Part shown: positions 25,147-34,318 of the stretch, piece after piece
Position numbering within the stretch: position 1 is the stretch's first letter
Layout of the letters: the number at the start of each line of letters is the position of its first letter
Source: Amycolatopsis saalfeldensis
Lineage (GTDB): Bacteria; Actinomycetota; Actinomycetes; Mycobacteriales; Pseudonocardiaceae
NCBI RefSeq assembly: GCF_900110575.1
Contig: NZ_FOEF01000012.1
Coordinates: 186,001 to 250,000, forward strand
Length of the DNA stretch: 64,000 nt
Direction: 5' to 3'
Made by a program: the position numbers and the translations under genes
The notes under the pieces: generated by a model
The model's database searches: none
What the model saw: only the letters and a program-made list of their open reading frames with translations
What the model was told of the DNA's origin: nothing

Positions 25147-25537
25147 TCACCGCGCCCACCGTTCGCGGACGTCGTCCAGGAAGCCCGCATAACGATCGGG
25201 CAGGTCGACGGCCATGCCGAAGCGCGCGAAGAACAACCCGCAGCTGCGGCAGGCGCTCGGCGATCTCCTGCCACGCCGCCCCCAGCCGGTCCGGGGCGGT
25301 GCCCGGCGACCGGAGCAGCCCGTCGAGCCGGTCGAGCAGGACCGTGCCGCCGAGGATGTCGTCGACGGCCGCGGCGAGCAGCTCCTCCAGCGAACCGAAG
25401 TGGTAGAGCAGCATTCGGTTGTTGGAGCCGATGCTCCTGGCCAGCTCGCTGAGCGACAGGCCGGTCACCCCCCGCGCGAGGATCACCTCACGGGTCAGCG
25501 ACAGCAGGCGCGCTCGTTCACCGGGACCACTCGCCAT
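25147..25537 (-). pseudogene. TetR-family regulator, frameshifted and truncated
   Basis: The N-terminal HTH is intact (REVILARGVTGLSLSELARSIGSNNRMLLYHFGSLEELLAAAV). After ERLPQLRV the frame shifts by one base near 25237: the family-like continuation FFARFGMAVDLPDRYAGFLDDVRERWAR reads in another frame and stops at 25147. Even with the shift repaired it is about 129 residues, where the family usually has around 190, so the C-terminus is lost. The unshifted frame runs on to 25097 with unrelated sequence. A TACGCT -10 six bases before the ATG remains. Confidence 0.6.
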
Positions 25538-25559
25538 CGGACGAGCGTAAAGCCTGGCC

Positions 25560-25680
25560 CCCGGCCTCAGCCTGGCGGGCGAGATCGCGAAACTGTTGGG
25601 GCGAAGCGCCGTGCTGAACGCGCTTTCGGACTCGCAGCCGGTCGCGAACGCGAGCTCGGAAATCGACCGGGTGTCGCGGC
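25560..25680 (-). pseudogene. AraC-family regulator, C-terminal relic
   Basis: About 40 codons without a start encode RSISELAFATGCESESAFSTALRPN and ISPARLRP, which match the second helix-turn-helix of AraC proteins. No intact N-terminal cupin or first HTH is present, and the adjoining DNA has only short frames. It is a leftover of a lost regulator between the broken TetR gene and a membrane protein gene. Confidence 0.5.
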
Positions 25681-25777
25681 GGACGGGGACGCAGCAGGGC
25701 TACACCGTTTGGCTGGGCTGGCGGCGCGCATCGTGAATGCGAGCAGCACGATGGGCTCGGTCTGCCCCGGCGCGCTT

Positions 25778-26143
25778 TCAGGCGGACGGCTTGGCGTAGC
25801 GCGCTCCGCCGAAAGCGAGGATGAGATAACCGATGACGGAGAACACGAACAGGCCGAAGAAGCCGAAGAGGCCGCTCTTGCCGAACGCCTTCGCGACGTC
25901 GAGCGAGACGATGATCCCGACGACGATGTTGACCACCGGGATGAGCAGCAGGATCAGCCACCAGCCGGAGCGCCCGGCGATCTTCAGCAGGGTGTAGACG
26001 TTGTAGATGGGGATGATCGCCGCCCAGCCGGGGCGCCCGGCCTTGGTGAACACCTTCCACAGCGCGATGATCACGAGCAGGCCGAAGACCACGCCCCCGC
26101 CGCCGAGAAGGGGGCTGCTGAGGGACGTCGAGGTGTCGTTCAT
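25778..26143 (-). CDS. Small integral membrane protein, DUF5684-like
   Basis: A 121-residue protein with three hydrophobic helices: GGGVVFGLLVIIALWKVF (14-32), WWLILLLIPVVNIVVGIIVSLDV (about 61-83) and LFGFFGLFVFSVIGYLILAFGG (about 92-113). Between the first two lies AGRPGWAAIIPIYNVYTLLKIAGR, a re-entrant-like signature of the DUF5684/signal-peptidase-associated small membrane proteins. Function is unknown. No clear ribosome-binding site precedes the ATG at 26143. Confidence 0.65.
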   Translation of the reverse strand: MNDTSTSLSSPLLGGGGVVFGLLVIIALWKVFTKAGRPGWAAIIPIYNVYTLLKIAGRSGWWLILLLIPVVNIVVGIIVSLDVAKAFGKSGLFGFFGLFVFSVIGYLILAFGGARYAKPSA

Positions 26144-26258
26144 GGAGCTGGTGTTCCGTTCGGCCGGGAGTCGGGAAGGATGGCTGACCCTAGCGGCAAC
26201 GGTGACGCAAGCGGCGGAGCGGGCACCGTGACCCGGCCCGCCGGGTAGGCTGAGCGGC

Positions 26259-26282
26259 ATGATCAGCGGCCGGGCCTGGTGA
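26259..26282 (+). CDS. Possible seven-codon leader peptide overlapping the LAL start
   Basis: ATG at 26259 follows TAGGCT by seven bases and reads MISGRAW, with its TGA (26280-26282) overlapping the GTG start of the LAL regulator at 26279. The arrangement suggests a leaderless mini-ORF coupled to the regulator, but a 24-base ORF can occur by chance. Confidence 0.3.
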   Translation: MISGRAW

Positions 26283-28969
26283 GGACCCCCATGCCCGCCG
26301 AGCCGCCGATGGTCGGCCGGGAGGCCGGGAAACGCCGGGTCGGGGAGTTGCTCGACGCGGCGCGCGCGGGCCAGGGCGGGTCGCTGGTGGTGAGCGGCGA
26401 GGCCGGCATCGGCAAGAGCACGTTGCTGGAGCACGCGGTCCGGACGGCCACCGGCTTCCGGGTGCTTCGAGCCTCCGGCGCCGAATTCGAGCAGGAACTG
26501 CCGTACTCCGCCCTGCACCAGCTGTGCGTCCCGAGCCTCGAGCACCTCGCCGAACTGCCGGAGCGGCACCGCGACGCGTTGCGGATCGCGTTCGGGCTGG
26601 CCGACGGGACGCCCCAGCCGTTTCAGGTCGGCCTGGCGATCCTGGAGCTGGTCACGGCGATGAGCGGCGACCGGCCGGTGCTGTGCGTGATCGATGACGC
26701 GCAGTGGCTGGACGCGGCCTCTTCGCGGGCGATGGCCTTTCTCGCCCGCCGGGTCGGGGCCGACGCCGTCGCCATGGTCCTCGCGCTGCGCTCACCGTCC
26801 ACTGTGGACGAGCTGGCCGAGCTGCCGGGGCTGGCCGTCGGCCGGTTGAGCGTCCAGGACGCCAAGGCCCTGCTGGCCGCGCGGAACCCGTTCCCGCTCG
26901 ACGACCGGGTCCGCGACCGGCTCATCGCCGAGGCGGACGGCAACCCGCTCGCGCTGCTGGAACTGCCCCGGGCCGGCGGTTTCGCCCTGCCCGCCGCGGC
27001 CTCGGTGCCGTCCCGGATCGAGGACGGCTTCCGGGCGCGGCTGGACGGGCTCGGGGCCGAGGCCCGGCTGTTGCTGACCGTCGCCAGTGCCGATCCCACC
27101 GGCGATCCCGGTCTGCTGTGGCCGGCCGCGGAGGCTTTGGGCATCAACGTGACCACGGCCGGCGCGGACGCGGCCGCCACCGGGCTGGTCGAGTTCGCGG
27201 CGCGCGTCGTGTTCTGCCATCCGCTGGCCCGCTCGGCGGTCTACCGCGCCGCCGCCGACACCGTGCGGTTCGCGGCCCACGGCGCGCTGGCCGAGGCGAC
27301 CGACCCGCTGACGGCCCCGGACCGGCGCGCGTGGCACCGCGCGCAAGCCAGTGCCGGCCCGGACGAGGACGTCGCGGCCGACTTGGAGCGCTGCGCCTCG
27401 CGGGCCCGGTCACGCGGGGGTGCCGCGGCCACGGCCGCCTTCCTCGAACGCGCTGTCGCCCTCTCGCTGGACCCCGGGCACCGGATCGAACGCACCCTGG
27501 CCGCGGCGCAGGCCGGCATCGACGCGGGCGCCATCGACCGGGCGGCCGACCTCCTCACGACCCTCGAAACCGCCGCGTTGGACGAGTTCCGGCGAGCCCG
27601 CGTCGATCTGCTGCGTGGCCGGATCGCCTTCATCCGCCCCGGCGACGGCGGCGGCCCGTCCCGGACGGTGAGCGCGGCGCGCCGGCTGTCCGAACTGGAC
27701 CCCGACCGGGCGCGGGACTGTTTCCTGGACGCCCTCGAGATGAGCCTGGTCGTCGGCCGGGCCGGCGGCGTCGTCGACGAAGTCCTCACCGCGGCCCGGG
27801 CCGCCGCACCGGCGCCGAGCGAGCCGGACCTCCTCGAAGCGCTGATCACCTTGGCCGAGCAGGGTTACCGGGCGGCGCTTCCCCTGCTTCGTGCCGCATT
27901 GGGGACCGACGGCAGTCCATTGTGGATCCAACGCCCCGGGCTCGCGTCGATGATCAGCACCGAGCTGTGGGAGCCCGACATCCTCCCCGCCATCGTCGAA
28001 TGGCTGGAGAAGGCCGGCCGGGAGTCGGGCTCGCCGTCGGTGCTGAGGCTCGCTTTCGCGCAGAAGACGACGGCCGCCGCCCTCGCCGGCGACCTCGGGA
28101 CCGCACTCGTCGCGGCCGCCGAGGAAGAGGCGATCGCCGACGCGGCCGGCGAGCCTCCGCTGATGTACCACCGGCTGCTGCTGGCCGCCATCAGGGGCCG
28201 CCGGGAGGAGGCCCTGGCCCTGTTCCAGGCAGCCACGGCCTCCGGTGAAGCGGGCGGGGTGACCGACCTGTACTGGACCTCGGCCTTGCTGCACAACGGT
28301 TTGGCCGACTACCCCGCCGCGCTGGCCGCGGCCCGCCAGGCGACCGGGCACGGCGACCTCTTCCTCACCGGGGTGGCGCTGCCCGAACTCGTCGAGGCGG
28401 CCGTCAAGTGTCACGAACCCGAGGTGGCCACGCGCGCGCTGGAATCGTTGACCGAACGCACGCAGGCGGCGGGGACCACGCTCGGCCGGGGAGTCGCGGC
28501 GTACGCCCGAGGGCTCGTGACGGGAGTCGAGGACGACTACCGGGAAGCCGTCGAGTGCCTCGCGGACGGTCCTTACCTTCTCTACGAAGGCCGCGCGCAC
28601 CTGCTGTACGGGGAATGGCTGCGGCGCAAGGGCCGTCGCAAAGATTGCTTGGGAGAGCTGCGAGCCGCCCACGACTCGTTCTCGACGGCGGGAGCCGAGG
28701 CCTTCGCCCGGCGCGCCGCCGACGAACTGGGCGCCGCCGGGCAGCAGGTTCAGCGCCGATCCGCGCAGGCGTACGAAAAGCTCACGATGCAGCAGGTGGC
28801 CGTGGCCCGGCTGGTGGCTGCCGGCGCCACGTCGAACGAGGTCGCCACCCAGCTGTTCATCAGCAAGCGCACGGTCGACGCGCACCTGCGTGCGATCTTC
28901 GGCAAACTCGGAGTCACCTCGCGAAAGCAGCTGAAGGACCACCCCGACCTGCTCGGCCTGGACCGGTGA
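26279..28969 (+). CDS. LAL-family (large ATP-binding LuxR) regulator
   Basis: An 896-residue MalT/LAL-type regulator. AAA-like ATPase at the N-terminus with Walker A SGEAGIGKST (39-48) and Walker B VLCVIDDAQWLD; a long helical TPR-like middle; a LuxR helix-turn-helix at the end (LTMQQVAVARLVAAGATSNEVATQLFISKRTVDAHL, about 840-875). Size is typical. Such proteins usually activate neighbouring biosynthetic or catabolic genes in response to an inducer; the acyl-CoA synthetase downstream is a candidate target. The GTG at 26279 is coupled to a possible mini-ORF; ATG 26291 is the alternative. Confidence 0.88.
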   Translation: MRTPMPAEPPMVGREAGKRRVGELLDAARAGQGGSLVVSGEAGIGKSTLLEHAVRTATGFRVLRASGAEFEQELPYSALHQLCVPSLEHLAELPERHRDALRIAFGLADGTPQPFQVGLAILELVTAMSGDRPVLCVIDDAQWLDAASSRAMAFLARRVGADAVAMVLALRSPSTVDELAELPGLAVGRLSVQDAKALLAARNPFPLDDRVRDRLIAEADGNPLALLELPRAGGFALPAAASVPSRIEDGFRARLDGLGAEARLLLTVASADPTGDPGLLWPAAEALGINVTTAGADAAATGLVEFAARVVFCHPLARSAVYRAAADTVRFAAHGALAEATDPLTAPDRRAWHRAQASAGPDEDVAADLERCASRARSRGGAAATAAFLERAVALSLDPGHRIERTLAAAQAGIDAGAIDRAADLLTTLETAALDEFRRARVDLLRGRIAFIRPGDGGGPSRTVSAARRLSELDPDRARDCFLDALEMSLVVGRAGGVVDEVLTAARAAAPAPSEPDLLEALITLAEQGYRAALPLLRAALGTDGSPLWIQRPGLASMISTELWEPDILPAIVEWLEKAGRESGSPSVLRLAFAQKTTAAALAGDLGTALVAAAEEEAIADAAGEPPLMYHRLLLAAIRGRREEALALFQAATASGEAGGVTDLYWTSALLHNGLADYPAALAAARQATGHGDLFLTGVALPELVEAAVKCHEPEVATRALESLTERTQAAGTTLGRGVAAYARGLVTGVEDDYREAVECLADGPYLLYEGRAHLLYGEWLRRKGRRKDCLGELRAAHDSFSTAGAEAFARRAADELGAAGQQVQRRSAQAYEKLTMQQVAVARLVAAGATSNEVATQLFISKRTVDAHLRAIFGKLGVTSRKQLKDHPDLLGLDR

Positions 28970-28995
28970 GCAACAACCCCGACAGTGAGGACACC

Positions 28996-29352
28996 ATGAG
29001 TTTCGATCTGGCAGTGTGGTTCGAGCCCGACTCGTCGCCGGCTCCTGAAGCTGCGGAAGAAAAGTACGCGCGGCTGTGCGAGGAGGACTTCACGGGCCTC
29101 GTTCCGAGCGAGCACGTTGCCGCCTTCTACCAGGCGTTGACGGCGAAGTACCCGGAGCTGACCGCGCTCGCCCCTGAGGACTTCGAGACATGCCCGTGGA
29201 ACGGGGGGCTGGAGGTGTCGCCCGGCCACGTGCTCATGCCGATCGCCTGGCCTCGGGCCGAGGAGGTGGGCTCGGTAGTGCGGGCGCTGGCCCGTGAGCA
29301 CGGGCTTGTGTGCTTCGACCCGCAGGCCCGGGCCGTGCACGCCGCGAAGTGA
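28996..29352 (+). CDS. Hypothetical small acidic protein
   Basis: A 118-residue acidic soluble protein beginning MSFDLAVWFEPDSSP, with conserved-looking aromatic clusters (ETCPWNGGLEVSPGHVLMPIAWPRAEEV) but no signal peptide or membrane segment. I recognise the general type, a cytoplasmic actinomycete family that includes immunity-like proteins, but cannot name it. GTGAGG precedes the ATG by five bases. Its stop overlaps the start of the acyl-CoA synthetase gene (GTGA), so the two are co-translated. It follows the LAL regulator by 26 bases. Confidence 0.6.
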   Translation: MSFDLAVWFEPDSSPAPEAAEEKYARLCEEDFTGLVPSEHVAAFYQALTAKYPELTALAPEDFETCPWNGGLEVSPGHVLMPIAWPRAEEVGSVVRALAREHGLVCFDPQARAVHAAK

Positions 29353-31010
29353 CCGGCCCCGCCCGCCTGGCCTGGACTGCCGAGTCGATACCGGCCGGAC
29401 TCCGGGCCCGGCTGGTCGGGCCCGGAGCGCCGTTCGAGCTGGTCACCGAGGACGTGCTCGGCGCCCCGCACCAGGTTTTCGCGCGACGGCCCCGATCACT
29501 GCGGCAGCTGCTCGACACCTCCGCGGCCGAGAGCCCGGACTGGGTTTTCCTCGTCGCCCCCGGCCGTGGGTGGACTTACCGCCAGGCGGTCGAGGACATC
29601 AACGCGATCGCGGTCCTGCTGGCCGAACGGCACGGGGTACGGGCCGGGGACCGCGTGGCCATCGTGTCCGCCAACTCCGCGGAATACGTCCTGGTGCTGT
29701 GGGCGGTGCTGAGCCTCGGCGCCGTCGTCACCAGCCTCAACGGATGGTGGACGGGGCCCGAGCTGGCCGACGGCATCAAGCTGACCGGCCCGGTCCTCGT
29801 CACCGGCGACGAGCGCAGGCTGGCACGCCTGGATGACAGTCCGGTGCCCACCCGGCTGCTGGACGAGATCCTCGGCGAGGCGGCGGAATTCCGGGGCCGG
29901 ACGCCCCCGGCGCCGGAGATCACCGAGGACGCGGCCGCGGTCATCCTGTTCACCAGCGGCACCACCGGACGCGCCAAGGGCGCCACCCTCTCGCACCGGA
30001 ACGTCGTGAACTACGCCCTGTCGCAGGGGCTGACCAGAGCCATCGCCGCGGCGGGCGCCCCCGCGGCCGGGCGGGCGGCGTCGATCGTGGTGAGCCCGAT
30101 GTTCCACGTCTCCGGCTTCGTGGGCGTGGTGATCTCCGGTGCGGTGTTCCGCACGAAGCTGGTGTTCACCGAACCCGGCGCCTGGGATCCGGGCCGTCAC
30201 CTGGAACTGACCGAACGGCACGGGGTCACCGCGTGGTCCGGCGTCCCGACGCACTTCCGGCGCCTGCTCCGGCATCCGGACCTGGCCGCCCGTGACGTCG
30301 GCTCGGTGGTCGCCGTGAACTCCGGTGGCGCCGTCTTCCCGCCGGAACTGGTCCGGGAGCTGGGACGACGGCTTCCCCAGGCGCGGCTGGGCAACGGCTA
30401 CGGCGCGAGCGAGACCGTCGGCCTCGGCACCCAGGCCGGCGGCGCACTCTTCGCCGAGCACCCGGATTCGGTCGGCATCGCGCCGCCGACGTCCGAGGTC
30501 GAGATCAGGGGGACCGGCGGCGCCGTGCTCGCGCAAGGCGAAATCGGCGAGATCCACCTCCGGCACCCGTCGGTCTTCCTCGGGTATTGGGGCGACCCCG
30601 AAGCCACGGCCGCAGTGCTCGACCCGGACCGCTGGTACGCCACCGGCGACTTCGGGCGGATCGAGAACGGGTTGCTGTACCTGGAAAGCCGCCGCACCGA
30701 CCTGATCCTGCGCGGCGGCGAGAACGTCTACCCGATCGAGATCGAGAACCGGCTGCTCGGCCACGCCGGGATCGCCGACGCCGCGGTCGTCGGCGTCGAG
30801 CACCCCGAGCTGGGGCAGGAGGTCAAGGCCTTTGTGGTCCGGGCCGACGGCGCGGACAGCCTCACCGCCGAGCAGGTCCGCGAGTGGTGCGCGCCGGCGC
30901 TCGCCGCGTTCAAGGTGCCGAGCCGGGTCGAGTTCCGCCCGAGCCTGCCGTACGGCGAATCGGGCAAGGTGCTCAAGCGGCAGCTCCGAGACGAGGACCC
31001 GCAGCCGTAA
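29349..31010 (+). CDS. AMP-forming acyl-CoA synthetase/fatty-acid-CoA ligase
   Basis: A 553-residue ANL-superfamily ligase that activates a carboxylic acid to its CoA thioester. Core motifs: A3 FTSGTTGRAKGATLSH, A5 NGYGASET, A7 YATGDFGRIENG, A8 RRTDLILRGGENVYPIEIE and the C-terminal catalytic Lys in GESGKVLKRQL. The substrate cannot be read off; medium- or long-chain acids or aryl acids are usual. The GTG start overlaps the stop of the hypothetical gene before it. The operon probably depends on the LAL regulator upstream. Confidence 0.9.
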   Translation: MTGPARLAWTAESIPAGLRARLVGPGAPFELVTEDVLGAPHQVFARRPRSLRQLLDTSAAESPDWVFLVAPGRGWTYRQAVEDINAIAVLLAERHGVRAGDRVAIVSANSAEYVLVLWAVLSLGAVVTSLNGWWTGPELADGIKLTGPVLVTGDERRLARLDDSPVPTRLLDEILGEAAEFRGRTPPAPEITEDAAAVILFTSGTTGRAKGATLSHRNVVNYALSQGLTRAIAAAGAPAAGRAASIVVSPMFHVSGFVGVVISGAVFRTKLVFTEPGAWDPGRHLELTERHGVTAWSGVPTHFRRLLRHPDLAARDVGSVVAVNSGGAVFPPELVRELGRRLPQARLGNGYGASETVGLGTQAGGALFAEHPDSVGIAPPTSEVEIRGTGGAVLAQGEIGEIHLRHPSVFLGYWGDPEATAAVLDPDRWYATGDFGRIENGLLYLESRRTDLILRGGENVYPIEIENRLLGHAGIADAAVVGVEHPELGQEVKAFVVRADGADSLTAEQVREWCAPALAAFKVPSRVEFRPSLPYGESGKVLKRQLRDEDPQP

Positions 31011-31034
31011 TCCGGCCGGATCGGTCCCGCCGGG

Positions 31035-31760
31035 TCACCAGGCGACCACGCCCTCGTCGTCGAAGAAGCCGCCGCGCGGTCCGTCGTCCGGCAGAGTGGC
31101 GAGCCGGATCGCGATCGCGGCGCCCTGCTCGGGCGTGCGCGGCGACGCGAAGCCGGTGAAATCGGTCGCGACGTAGCCGGGGCAGCAGGCGTTCACGATG
31201 ACGTTCGTGTCCGCGAGCCGGCGGGCGTACTGGACGGTGATGCTGTTGAGCATCGACTTCGACGGTGCGTACGCGGCCATGATCGGGCCGGTCCGCAGAG
31301 CCAGCGAGCCCATGTTGCTCGACATGGTGACAATGCGCGGCGAGTCCGCGCGGCGCAGCAGCGGGAGCACCGCGTTGGTCACCCGGACGGCGCCGAACAC
31401 GTTGGTGTCGAGGACGGCGCGGACGACGCCGAGGTCCAGCTTCGTCGGGTCCTGCACGTCGCCGTCGGTCGGGCCGCCGATGCCCGCGTTGTTCACGAGC
31501 ACGTCGAGCCGTCCGCTGGCCCGCTCGATCGTGGCCGCCGCCGCGGCGGCGCTTTCGTCGGAGGTGACATCGAGGGCGACGCCGAACGCCTCCACGCCGG
31601 CCGCGCGCAGCTTCTCGACGGCTTCCTCGCGCCGGACGTCGTCACGCGCGCCCACCGCGACCGTGAAGCCGATCGCGCCGAGGCCCTGCGCGATGGCAAA
31701 ACCGATTCCCTTGTTCGCGCCGGTGACCAGCGCGGTCTTCGTTTCGTTCACTCCAGCCAT
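31035..31760 (-). CDS. Short-chain dehydrogenase/reductase
   Basis: A 241-residue classical SDR. Cofactor loop VTGANKGIGFAIA, NNAGIG, the catalytic YAPSK with upstream Ser in VTMSSNMGS, and CCPGYVATDFTG. The basic residues after beta-2 (ARDD) point to NADP(H). It resembles carbonyl reductase-like SDRs acting on aldehydes, ketones or quinones. It is divergent from a LysR regulator with an 82-base gap, its probable controller, and convergent with the acyl-CoA synthetase gene. Confidence 0.88.
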   Translation of the reverse strand: MAGVNETKTALVTGANKGIGFAIAQGLGAIGFTVAVGARDDVRREEAVEKLRAAGVEAFGVALDVTSDESAAAAAATIERASGRLDVLVNNAGIGGPTDGDVQDPTKLDLGVVRAVLDTNVFGAVRVTNAVLPLLRRADSPRIVTMSSNMGSLALRTGPIMAAYAPSKSMLNSITVQYARRLADTNVIVNACCPGYVATDFTGFASPRTPEQGAAIAIRLATLPDDGPRGGFFDDEGVVAW

Positions 31761-31842
31761 GATCGGCGGGCCGCGCCCCGGCTGTCCAAGACCGGTTCGG
31801 CAAGCCCTGATACCGGCCGGGTACCAGGCGTACGCTTCGTCC

Positions 31843-32742
31843 GTGGACGATCTCGAGACCCGCGAGCTCCGGTACTTCGTGGCCGTCGCCGAAGAGCTGC
31901 ACTTCGGCCGCGCCGCCGTCCGGCTCGGGATCGCCCAGCCGCCGCTGTCCCGCGCGATCAGCCAGCTGGAACGACGGCTCGGCGTCCGCCTCCTCGATCG
32001 TGACCGCCGTGGAGCATCGCTCACCGAGGCCGGCGAGGTGATGCTCCGCGAAGCCAGGGCGGCCCTCGGCGCGGTCGCGGCCGCCGCGCGCCGAACGCAG
32101 CGCGCCGGGGAAACGAAGCGGCCGCTGGTGCTCGTGACCAAGGCCGGGGCGTCTTACGAGCTCCTGCAACAACTCCTCGACGCACTGGCGGGCGAACCCG
32201 GTGCGGCGCCGATCGAAATCCTGCTGTGCGAGGTCGGCGAGCAGGCCGGGCTGCTGCGCGACGGGCGGGCCGACGTCGCCCTCATGCACCGGCCGTTCGA
32301 CGACTTCGCCGGGTTCGACACCCAGGATCTCCAGGTCGAGAGCCAGATCGCGCTCTTGCCCGCCGGGCATCCCCTGGCGTCACGCGATCGGCTCACACTG
32401 GCCGAGGTCCGCGACGTGCCGGACCTGCCGATCGCCCGCTGGCCCCGGCTCGACGGGTCCTATCCGGACGGTCCCGGGCCGGAGGTGCACACCCAGTCCC
32501 AGCTCGCCCAGCTCGTGGCGCTCGGCCGGACGCTGCTGGTCATCCCCGCCTCCAGCCGGGCCTGGCAGTGGCCCGATCACGTAGCCGTGCCCGTTGTCGA
32601 CGCGCCGGAAGTGACCACGGTGATCGCGTGGCCGCCCAGCAGTCACTCACCGGCGATCGCCGCCCTCGTCCGCTCGGCGGCCGGGCTGCGCGGCACCTCC
32701 TCGCCGGCGGCGGCAACGCAGCTCAAGAGCGGAGCATCGTGA
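31843..32742 (+). CDS. LysR-family regulator
   Basis: A 299-residue LysR protein with the HTH ETRELRYFVAVAEELHFGRAAVRLGIAQPPLSRAISQLERRLG and a C-terminal effector domain. The ELRYFVAVAEELHFGRAA pattern is the CbbR/CatR-like subgroup. TACGCT ends six bases before the GTG at 31843, so it is probably leaderless; the upstream in-frame extension is antisense to the SDR gene and is rejected. It most likely controls the divergent SDR. Its 3' end overlaps the convergent phosphatase-like gene by 20 bases. Confidence 0.87.
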   Translation: MDDLETRELRYFVAVAEELHFGRAAVRLGIAQPPLSRAISQLERRLGVRLLDRDRRGASLTEAGEVMLREARAALGAVAAAARRTQRAGETKRPLVLVTKAGASYELLQQLLDALAGEPGAAPIEILLCEVGEQAGLLRDGRADVALMHRPFDDFAGFDTQDLQVESQIALLPAGHPLASRDRLTLAEVRDVPDLPIARWPRLDGSYPDGPGPEVHTQSQLAQLVALGRTLLVIPASSRAWQWPDHVAVPVVDAPEVTTVIAWPPSSHSPAIAALVRSAAGLRGTSSPAAATQLKSGAS

Positions 32743-34261
32743 CCTCGTCGATCAGCGTGCCGTCCTCGGCGAGCGCACGCACCGTCATCCGGGCGGAGAC
32801 GCCGCCCGCCGCCGGGACGACATCGACCGCCACCACGCCGTAACCCCGATAACGCACGCGGGACCAGGTGACCGCGGTGTCGGTATGGCCGGTGCTGTTC
32901 TTCTTGAAGCACTTCATCGTCGGGGTGCCGCCGGTGTTTTCGTGGCCCAGATAGCTTTCCGGCGGATTCCGGTAGAACGGATCGAGGGCCTCGCCACCGC
33001 CGCCGGCCGTGAGGTACGTGGTGCCGTCCGACGCCGGGGTGAGGGTGCCCCGCGGCTGCACCGGTTTGGTGCCCTTGCCCGCGCGGATCGGGTCGGTGCG
33101 CTCGTAGAGGCGGTTGTGCGCGTTGAGCACCAGGTCGACCCGGTGCTTGTCGAACAGCGGCGCCCACTTCTGCTGCGCGACGCTCTCGGCCCCACCGGCA
33201 TCGGCGGTGGAGTACGGCGCGTGGTGGAGGCAGACCACCACGAAGTCGATCGCCGGGTCGCTCCGGAAGCTGCCGAGCCGGGCGTCCAGCCAGGTGGTCT
33301 GCTTGCCCTTGGTGTAGTCGGAGTTCCCGGTGTTGCGGGAGCAGATTTCGTTGCCGTCCAAGGAGATCAGCCCGACGTTCTGGTACCGCCACGAGTAGAT
33401 CCCGGTGGCGCCGCTCCACGCGTTGTCCGGCATGGTGAACCTGGCCGCGGTCCCGGCGTAACCGTTCGCGGCGTACCAGGCCTCCATCTCGCGGTTGCCC
33501 AGGGTGATCATCCACGGCGTGCCGGCGGCGACGATCTCGTTCTGGGCGAAGGAAGAATCCCACTTGCCGGCGTCGTACTTGTCGGTGTCCATGTGCCCGC
33601 CTTCGGCGTTCGCGGTGCCGGAGGTGATGGCGTAGCTGAGATTTCCGAGGGCGAGGTGGAAGGCCGGCGCGAGATCCGCGAGCTGGCTGTTCGCCCGGCG
33701 CGCGTTGTAGCCGACACCCTGATCGCCGAAAGCGGTGAAGGTGAACGGATCCGCGCTCCCGGCGGCGGGGGCCGTGCGGAACGTGGCGATCTCGCCGGGG
33801 CGCCCGCTCGCGGTGGGGTCGTAGTCCTGATGCCCCACCACATAGTGGTAGGTGGTGGCGGGGGTCAGGTCGTCGAGCCGGACGTGCAGGTAGTACTGGC
33901 TCATGGTGTCCGGCGTATGCGGCGGGAAGTCGTGTTCGGGCGCCTGCCACGACAGTTCGCTCTTCAGCGTGCGCGCCTCGGCGGCGATCGGGGCACCGAA
34001 GACGCCCGAGCCGTCGGCGATCCGGACGTACGGCCCGGTGACCGCGCGCAGTTCCTGCCAGGAGATCACCACCTGCTTGGCCGGGTCCGGCCCGTAAGCG
34101 AGATGCCGCCCGAGCGGGCGCAGTTTCGGCGCGGCGGCACGGGGTTCGGCCGTCGCAGTGCCGGGCACCAGCGCACCGGCGGTCAGGACCGCGCCGCCCA
34201 TGGCGCCTGCCCTGAACAGCGCCCGCCGCGAGTAGTTGTCGGTCTGCGGGGTCTGAGGCAT
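32723..34261 (-). CDS. Purple acid phosphatase-like protein, probable pseudoenzyme
   Basis: A 512-residue Tat-exported protein (SRRALFRAG near residue 11) with the N-terminal fibronectin-like and C-terminal metallophosphoesterase domains of purple acid phosphatases. Compared with the paralogue next to it, three metal ligands are replaced: GDLSY is GNLSY (Asp to Asn), GNHE is GNRE (His to Arg) and GHNH is AHNR (His to Arg). The reading frame is intact and the fold residues are kept, so it is probably a non-catalytic, perhaps ligand-binding, paralogue rather than a dying gene. GGAAAGG precedes the ATG. It is the second gene of the pair. Confidence 0.85.
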   Translation of the reverse strand: MPQTPQTDNYSRRALFRAGAMGGAVLTAGALVPGTATAEPRAAAPKLRPLGRHLAYGPDPAKQVVISWQELRAVTGPYVRIADGSGVFGAPIAAEARTLKSELSWQAPEHDFPPHTPDTMSQYYLHVRLDDLTPATTYHYVVGHQDYDPTASGRPGEIATFRTAPAAGSADPFTFTAFGDQGVGYNARRANSQLADLAPAFHLALGNLSYAITSGTANAEGGHMDTDKYDAGKWDSSFAQNEIVAAGTPWMITLGNREMEAWYAANGYAGTAARFTMPDNAWSGATGIYSWRYQNVGLISLDGNEICSRNTGNSDYTKGKQTTWLDARLGSFRSDPAIDFVVVCLHHAPYSTADAGGAESVAQQKWAPLFDKHRVDLVLNAHNRLYERTDPIRAGKGTKPVQPRGTLTPASDGTTYLTAGGGGEALDPFYRNPPESYLGHENTGGTPTMKCFKKNSTGHTDTAVTWSRVRYRGYGVVAVDVVPAAGGVSARMTVRALAEDGTLIDEVTMLRS

Positions 34262-34318
34262 GCGGGCAACCTTTCCGGACTAGTGAGTGTTTACGCCGGT
34301 TCCAACCGTCCTGGCCAC

